From: Myxococcales bacterium
GTDB lineage: Bacteria > Myxococcota_A > SURF-8
Length of the DNA: 45,485 nucleotides
Direction: 5' to 3'
NCBI GenBank assembly: GCA_003598065.1
Contig: QZKR01000150.1
Coordinates: forward strand, 1 to 45,485
The notes beneath the pieces are model-generated. The model was given only the letters and a program-made list of their open reading frames with translations, was not told the origin of the DNA and searched no databases. Shown here one piece after another: positions 41,962-45,485 of the stretch (position 1 is the stretch's first letter; every line of letters begins with the position of its first letter). The translations under genes and the position numbers were made by a program.

Positions 41962-42708
41962 TCATCCCTGCCGCGCCGCCTGGAAATTCCTTTCGACATC
42001 CGCCCAGTCCACGACGTTCCACCAAGCCGCCACGTAATCGGCGCGTTTGTTCTGGTATTTCAGATAGTACGCATGCTCCCAGACGTCGAGGACCAAAAGC
42101 GGAATCGCGCCGGCGACGAGAGAATTCTGGTGATTGAGCACGCCCACAGTATAGAGCCTTCCAAGCAAAGGCTGATAAACCAGCATGCCCCAGCCGCTGC
42201 CTTCCACCGTTTTCGCGGCGGCTGAAAACTGCTCCTTGAATTTTTCAAGGCTTCCGAAGTCCCGATCGATCCAGTTCAGCAGCGCGCCCTCGGGCTTGGG
42301 CTTGGCCTGCGATTTCGGCTTCATATTGTTCCAGAAAAGGCTGTGATTGGCGTGGCCGCTGCCGTGGAAGGCGAGCGCTCGCTCCAAATCGGCGATCTTT
42401 CCGAAGTCGCCGGAATCCTGCGCCGCTTTCAGCGCCAGTTCGGCGGCGTTCAAGCCGTTTAGGTAACCCTGATGATGCTTGTCATGATGCAGTTCCATCG
42501 TCTTCGCATCAATGTAGGGTTCGAGCGCTTCATAGGCGTACGGCAAGGGCGGCAGTTTGTGCTGGCCTGACGCGGTCACCGCAACGGAGACGCCGCCTCC
42601 CGCGCTTTCCTTGGCCAATGCCATTCGTTCGTTCGTAAACGGCACGCCCAGCGCCGCCACGCCCCCTACGACCGCTGCATTTTTTATGAAATCACGTCGG
42701 TTTACCAT
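41962..42708 (-). CDS. Tat-exported Fe/Mn superoxide dismutase
   Basis: This 248-residue protein has a twin-arginine signal (NRRDFIKNAAVVGGVAALG) and an iron/manganese superoxide dismutase core. Metal ligands are His in ELHHDKHHQGYL, His in GSGHANHSLFWNN, and Asp and His in LDVWEHAYYLKYQNKRADY. GSGHANH and VLNHQNSL resemble manganese or cambialistic types more than iron types, but metal preference cannot be settled by sequence. The enzyme is folded in the cytoplasm and exported, protecting the periplasm. Start ATG 42708 is chosen because ACGGAGGG lies before it; an upstream start would add ten residues before the Tat signal. A perfect palindrome lies about 90 bases upstream. Confidence 0.93.
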   Translation of the reverse strand: MVNRRDFIKNAAVVGGVAALGVPFTNERMALAKESAGGGVSVAVTASGQHKLPPLPYAYEALEPYIDAKTMELHHDKHHQGYLNGLNAAELALKAAQDSGDFGKIADLERALAFHGSGHANHSLFWNNMKPKSQAKPKPEGALLNWIDRDFGSLEKFKEQFSAAAKTVEGSGWGMLVYQPLLGRLYTVGVLNHQNSLVAGAIPLLVLDVWEHAYYLKYQNKRADYVAAWWNVVDWADVERNFQAARQG

Positions 42709-42793
42709 GTTTCCCTCCGTAAAATAAGTGAAGCACAAACTACCGTTCTGGCTGCGGGATAGATGATCCCCTCCATAGGCAAGTTCATGCTTT

Positions 42794-42807
42794 TCCTATC
42801 GATAGGA
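42794..42807. promoter_or_regulatory. 14-bp perfect palindrome upstream of sod
   Basis: TCCTATCGATAGGA is a perfect palindrome about 86 bases before the sod start codon, flanked by CTTT and AAAG-like ends. It has the form of a dimeric regulator's operator. No regulator gene is adjacent. Confidence 0.4.
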
Positions 42808-43040
42808 GCAAAGGCGGAAGAGTTCTATTCCCTTCCCTCCCCCCGCAAGCCGAAAACCTGAAGTCAAATCACTTGATGCCGACTAGAGTTCGCCATTCAT
42901 CCGTTCGGCGTTTTCTCCCGCCACGCCGCACCGCAATTCCTGCCGCATCAAATACAAAAAGACGTGCCGGTAGGGTTTCCCGACATCCGAGTCACTGGCT
43001 AATGTAAAAGCGGGGGGAAGCCTAGCGGAATCCGCTCGAA

Positions 43041-43076
43041 TGAAAAAATAGGGGAGACTTCAGCCTCCCCTGCTTT
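43041..43076 (-). terminator. bidirectional terminator after the barrel/TPR gene
   Basis: AGGGGAG (43050-43056) pairs with CTCCCCT (43065-43071). An A run at 43043-43048 gives a U tract for minus-strand transcripts, and TTTTT at 43074-43078 gives one for the plus strand. It lies about 25 bases past the stop of the minus-strand gene. Confidence 0.75.
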
Positions 43077-43098
43077 TTCTTCGCGCCGCTACAGCGGC

Positions 43099-45132
43099 CT
43101 ACTCGATCAGCCTTCCGCCTTCGCGGCCCAGCGCGGCGAGGTATTCGTCCGGCGCAAGATAAACCCGCGCGCCGGGATGCTTGGGCGAAAGGCGCAAAAC
43201 CTCGTTCATCGTCTGGCGCGCCTCGGCTTCTTTCCCGAGCGCGTGCAAGGCCAGACCCTTGAAGAACAAGGCCTTGGCGAACTGCGGATCGCGCGCCAGC
43301 GCCAGATCGTAAAAGGCGATCGCGGCGGCGTAGTCCTTCTCGAACTGCGCCTTGGCCGCGCCCTTGAGGAACAAGAGCCCGACGCTGTCGGGATTGAGCT
43401 TTTCGACGGCGGCAATCTCCGCGTCCATCTTTTCTTTATCGCCAGCGAGGCGGTAGAGGTCGGCCTGAACGCGGTGGCCGATGTAATCGTTGGGGTTCGC
43501 CTCCACCAAGGCCCGTGAAAGCCCCCACGCGCTCTTGCGCACGTAATCGTTCAAGGCCTGCCGATGCGCGAGGACGGCGCGCAGTTGCGCGGTCGTTTCG
43601 GGGGCAGTCCCGATCGGGCTTTCCAGTTTGCGGGACAGCCAGCGGACCTCGTTGACGATCTGTTCGTTCCAGGCCACGTAGAGTTGCGCCAGCCAGCCGG
43701 CGATCTGCGTGTCGTCGGGCTTCTGGAAATGCGCCGCGAGGCAATCCACCTCGGCGCGTTCGAAGCGGCTGTAGTCATCCAGGCGAAGCATCTCTTGCAC
43801 CCGCGAGAACAGGTCCGGCGGCAGATCGAGCGAGGTCGAGCCGCCTTCCGGCGCGGACCAGTGGGTGGCCGCGTCGAGCGGCGCGTCGTGGAAGGTCAGG
43901 GTGACGATGCTGTCCTTCGGCAGCACCAACGGCAAGCGGGCGCGGAAATGAGCGCCGCTCCAGCCCTTCACGCGCCGGCCCCGGTCGGCGTAGGGCAGCG
44001 GCAGCGCCAGCAGCGTGCGTCCGTCGGCCGCGGCGATGGAGGCATGCACGTAGCAGACGTCGGTGCAGACTTTGGTTTTGCGATCGACCTTGCCATACAG
44101 TTCGAGCCGCTCGCCCTTCTGACGCGCCTGGACCATGTAGAAGCGGGCGGCTTCGGTGGGCTCGGCCGCTAGCGTGGCCCAACCGGCAGCGAACAGATCG
44201 ACGCCGGCGGGCGGCGACTCCGCCGCCGGCGGCAGGACCGGCGCGGCGACGGCTTCCGGCTCCTCCGGAGCAGTTCCGCCGGCGGGGGGCAAGGAGAAAA
44301 TGAAGCCCACCCCGACGCCGACGCCGAACGTCTCGTCCGCCTGGGGAATGTCGAAAAACAGCTGGTTCGCCATCTCCACCGAATCGTGGATGGCGACGTT
44401 GTAGCCCAGGGCCACGCCGCCGATCGACCAAACGTCTTCATCCTCGGCGGGATTGTTGGCGGCGGCCATGTCGTATTCGACGAGGAGTTGATGGCCGTCG
44501 GCGACGGTCCAGTAAGCGCCGAAGGTAAGTTCCGTGGCTGGCGCAAGCGCCAGTTCCCGTTCCGGCTCCTCCGTTTCGCCCGCCTCGCAGATCAACGTTG
44601 GCGGACCGCCCTGCGGGTTTTCTACCTGTTCGCAGACGAGCGGAGCGGCGTCGGGCTCGGGCGTCTCGTCGCGGCCGGCGAACACTTCCGCCGCGCGCAG
44701 ATAAAAACCGGCCACGGCCAGATCGGGAGCGACATCGAGGTTCAATTCCAGGGCCGGCGTGAACGCGAAATCCGACGCTCCGAAGCTGGCGTCCAGGAAA
44801 AGGTCCAGGTCGAGGTGATCGGTATCGAGCGGCGTGCCGAACAGGCCCAACGACGCGCTGCCCGCGCCGTCGCCGAAGTATTCGTTCGACGCCCCGGCGA
44901 AGGCGAGGTAGGCGGAGAAACGATCCATGATGCCGAAACCGGCCAGCGCCTCGGCGGAAATCTCCTTCTCGTACTTGTCTTTCCCCAGGCCGTCGAAATT
45001 CAGGTAGAACTCGAAATCCGACGCGCCGGGATCGAAAGTTTCGGTAGTGTCGGCGGCCTGCGCTTGCCAGGCCCAGAAAACCGTAGCGAACGCGGCCAGG
45101 GCTGCAAAAATGGCGATGCCTCGATGGATCAT
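43099..45132 (-). CDS. exported beta-barrel-like and TPR protein
   Basis: This 677-residue protein starts at ATG 45132, after GGGGG, and has a Sec signal peptide (ATVFWAWQAQAADT). Residues 25-310 have alternating short beta strands with aromatic ends and phrases such as DFEFYLNFDGLGKDKYEKE and VGVGVGFIFSLPP, typical of outer-membrane porin-like barrels (MtrB/OmpA-size 'transporter-like' barrels). An Ala/Pro/Glu linker, a middle domain (about 340-470) with two close cysteines (KVCTDVCYVH), and a TPR array (about 560-660; AAIAFYDLALARDPQFAKALFFKGLALHALG) follow. No enzyme motif is seen. It is likely an outer-membrane protein with periplasmic TPRs. It is monocistronic with a good terminator. Confidence 0.7.
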   Translation of the reverse strand: MIHRGIAIFAALAAFATVFWAWQAQAADTTETFDPGASDFEFYLNFDGLGKDKYEKEISAEALAGFGIMDRFSAYLAFAGASNEYFGDGAGSASLGLFGTPLDTDHLDLDLFLDASFGASDFAFTPALELNLDVAPDLAVAGFYLRAAEVFAGRDETPEPDAAPLVCEQVENPQGGPPTLICEAGETEEPERELALAPATELTFGAYWTVADGHQLLVEYDMAAANNPAEDEDVWSIGGVALGYNVAIHDSVEMANQLFFDIPQADETFGVGVGVGFIFSLPPAGGTAPEEPEAVAAPVLPPAAESPPAGVDLFAAGWATLAAEPTEAARFYMVQARQKGERLELYGKVDRKTKVCTDVCYVHASIAAADGRTLLALPLPYADRGRRVKGWSGAHFRARLPLVLPKDSIVTLTFHDAPLDAATHWSAPEGGSTSLDLPPDLFSRVQEMLRLDDYSRFERAEVDCLAAHFQKPDDTQIAGWLAQLYVAWNEQIVNEVRWLSRKLESPIGTAPETTAQLRAVLAHRQALNDYVRKSAWGLSRALVEANPNDYIGHRVQADLYRLAGDKEKMDAEIAAVEKLNPDSVGLLFLKGAAKAQFEKDYAAAIAFYDLALARDPQFAKALFFKGLALHALGKEAEARQTMNEVLRLSPKHPGARVYLAPDEYLAALGREGGRLIE

Positions 45133-45485
45133 GTTTTCCCCCTTTTCAGTTTCAGACGATCGTTTCCCCAATAGGAATGACCCAAAAAATACAGTTCAAG
45201 CAACAGCCTGAATGCCCAATTCATACCCGCCGTCTCGAAGAACAACCCGTGTGCAGGTATGCGTTCCGCCTTAAAGTTCGGACGGTTTCCGCGTTTCTTG
45301 AATAAGGAATACGGCATGCCGGCAAAAGGCCTGACTTGTCCCCAGTTTTGATTTTTCCTTCGTGGCTGGCGGGCGCCATAGTTTTAACGCCCTCGGAGAG
45401 GGCGGAAAGCTGTGCCCAACGGCCTTTGGGACACAGCCTCCCGGCCCTACGGGCCGTGAGACTATGGCACACCAAGAATCCCTGC
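45133..45485. other. 353-base region at the right edge
   Basis: The region lies upstream of the barrel/TPR gene. The part near 45300-45356 holds TTGTCCCC and a GGCATGCC palindrome. The multibranched element at 45375-45468 follows. No gene is supported, and the window ends 17 bases after the element. Confidence 0.4.
45375..45468. repeat. multibranched inverted-repeat element (three hairpins in a closing stem)
   Basis: An 8-bp closing stem GCCATAGT (45375-45382) / ACTATGGC (45461-45468) encloses three hairpins: CGCCCTC-GGA-GAGGGCG (45388-45404), an 11-bp bulged stem (45409-45419 with 45426-45437), and CGGCCC-TAC-GGGCCG (45442-45456). All stems except the bulged one are perfect. It could be a MITE-like repeat, a REP-type array or a structured RNA; orientation is unknown. 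Confidence 0.6.

Larger units (their letters stand above)
42709..43098. other. 390-base intergenic region upstream of sod
   Basis: The region contains a 14-bp palindrome at 42794-42807 and the terminator at 43041-43076. Otherwise no gene is supported. Confidence 0.5.

Noticed and set aside
45375..45468. tRNA-like cloverleaf
   Set aside because: No T-loop GTTCRA, no anticodon arm of right size, no 7-bp acceptor with CCA; stem lengths do not fit a tRNA.

Overview
The window is a GC-rich chromosomal segment from a diderm bacterium. Evidence for an outer membrane includes a Wza-type polysaccharide export lipoprotein, a probable outer-membrane beta-barrel/TPR protein and Tat- and Sec-exported proteins. 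The gene content (split purH, large hybrid histidine kinase, secreted proteins with Cys-rich 'CxxxxDC…C' segments, a protein ending in a GGC + hydrophobic + RR sorting tail) recalls deltaproteobacterial or myxobacterial-like lineages or an uncultured relative. No rRNA, tRNA or other phylogenetic marker is present, so this is only a suggestion. No CRISPR array, tRNA, rRNA or intact insertion sequence was seen.

Layout. (1) 1-3807: split purH (IMP cyclohydrolase and AICAR transformylase as separate genes) and a multi-pass GT-C-like membrane protein. (2) 3808-6730: an AT-rich spacer with a strong hairpin, then a large secreted protein with a C-terminal sorting tail and a clear terminator. (3) 6842-12742: an O-antigen ligase/polymerase-like membrane protein, a six-module hybrid histidine kinase, and an overlapping STAS + RsbW-like pair (partner switching). 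(4) 12752-27379, minus strand: a ten-gene tightly packed exopolysaccharide operon: GT2-nucleotidyltransferase fusion, alkaline-phosphatase-superfamily enzyme, four GT4 glycosyltransferases, Wzz/BY-kinase-like protein, Wza-like exporter, a PGT-GT26-PGT triple fusion, and a nucleotidyltransferase-like/beta-helix/PGT-like fusion. (5) 27734-28894: a REC-PP2C (RsbU-like) regulator, divergent from that operon. (6) 28979-36958: a small anchored protein with 10-residue repeats, a Fe-S/CoA-transferase/GNAT fusion, an SDR, a NarL-type regulator and a secreted alpha/beta-hydrolase. (7) 37308-45132: nadA, a TPR protein, an EamA transporter with a His-rich tail, a YkgJ-type protein, cmk, a Tat-exported superoxide dismutase and a barrel/TPR protein. 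(8) 45375-45468: a multibranched inverted-repeat element at the right edge.

How it fits together. The most coherent system is the polysaccharide locus. It is bracketed by partner-switching parts: kinase, STAS and RsbW on one side and a REC-PP2C phosphatase on the other. The simplest reading is that phosphorelay input controls a STAS/RsbW switch that tunes polysaccharide production (inference). The locus is unusual in carrying several degenerate copies of catalytic domains: three phosphoglycosyl-transferase-like domains of which only one keeps the Asp-Glu dyad, a sugar-nucleotidyltransferase-like domain without its signature, and a BY-kinase-like domain whose Walker A lysine is replaced by leucine. 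A second oddity is the Fe-S/CoA-transferase/GNAT fusion, in which the glutamate expected in the CoA-transferase motif is glutamine.
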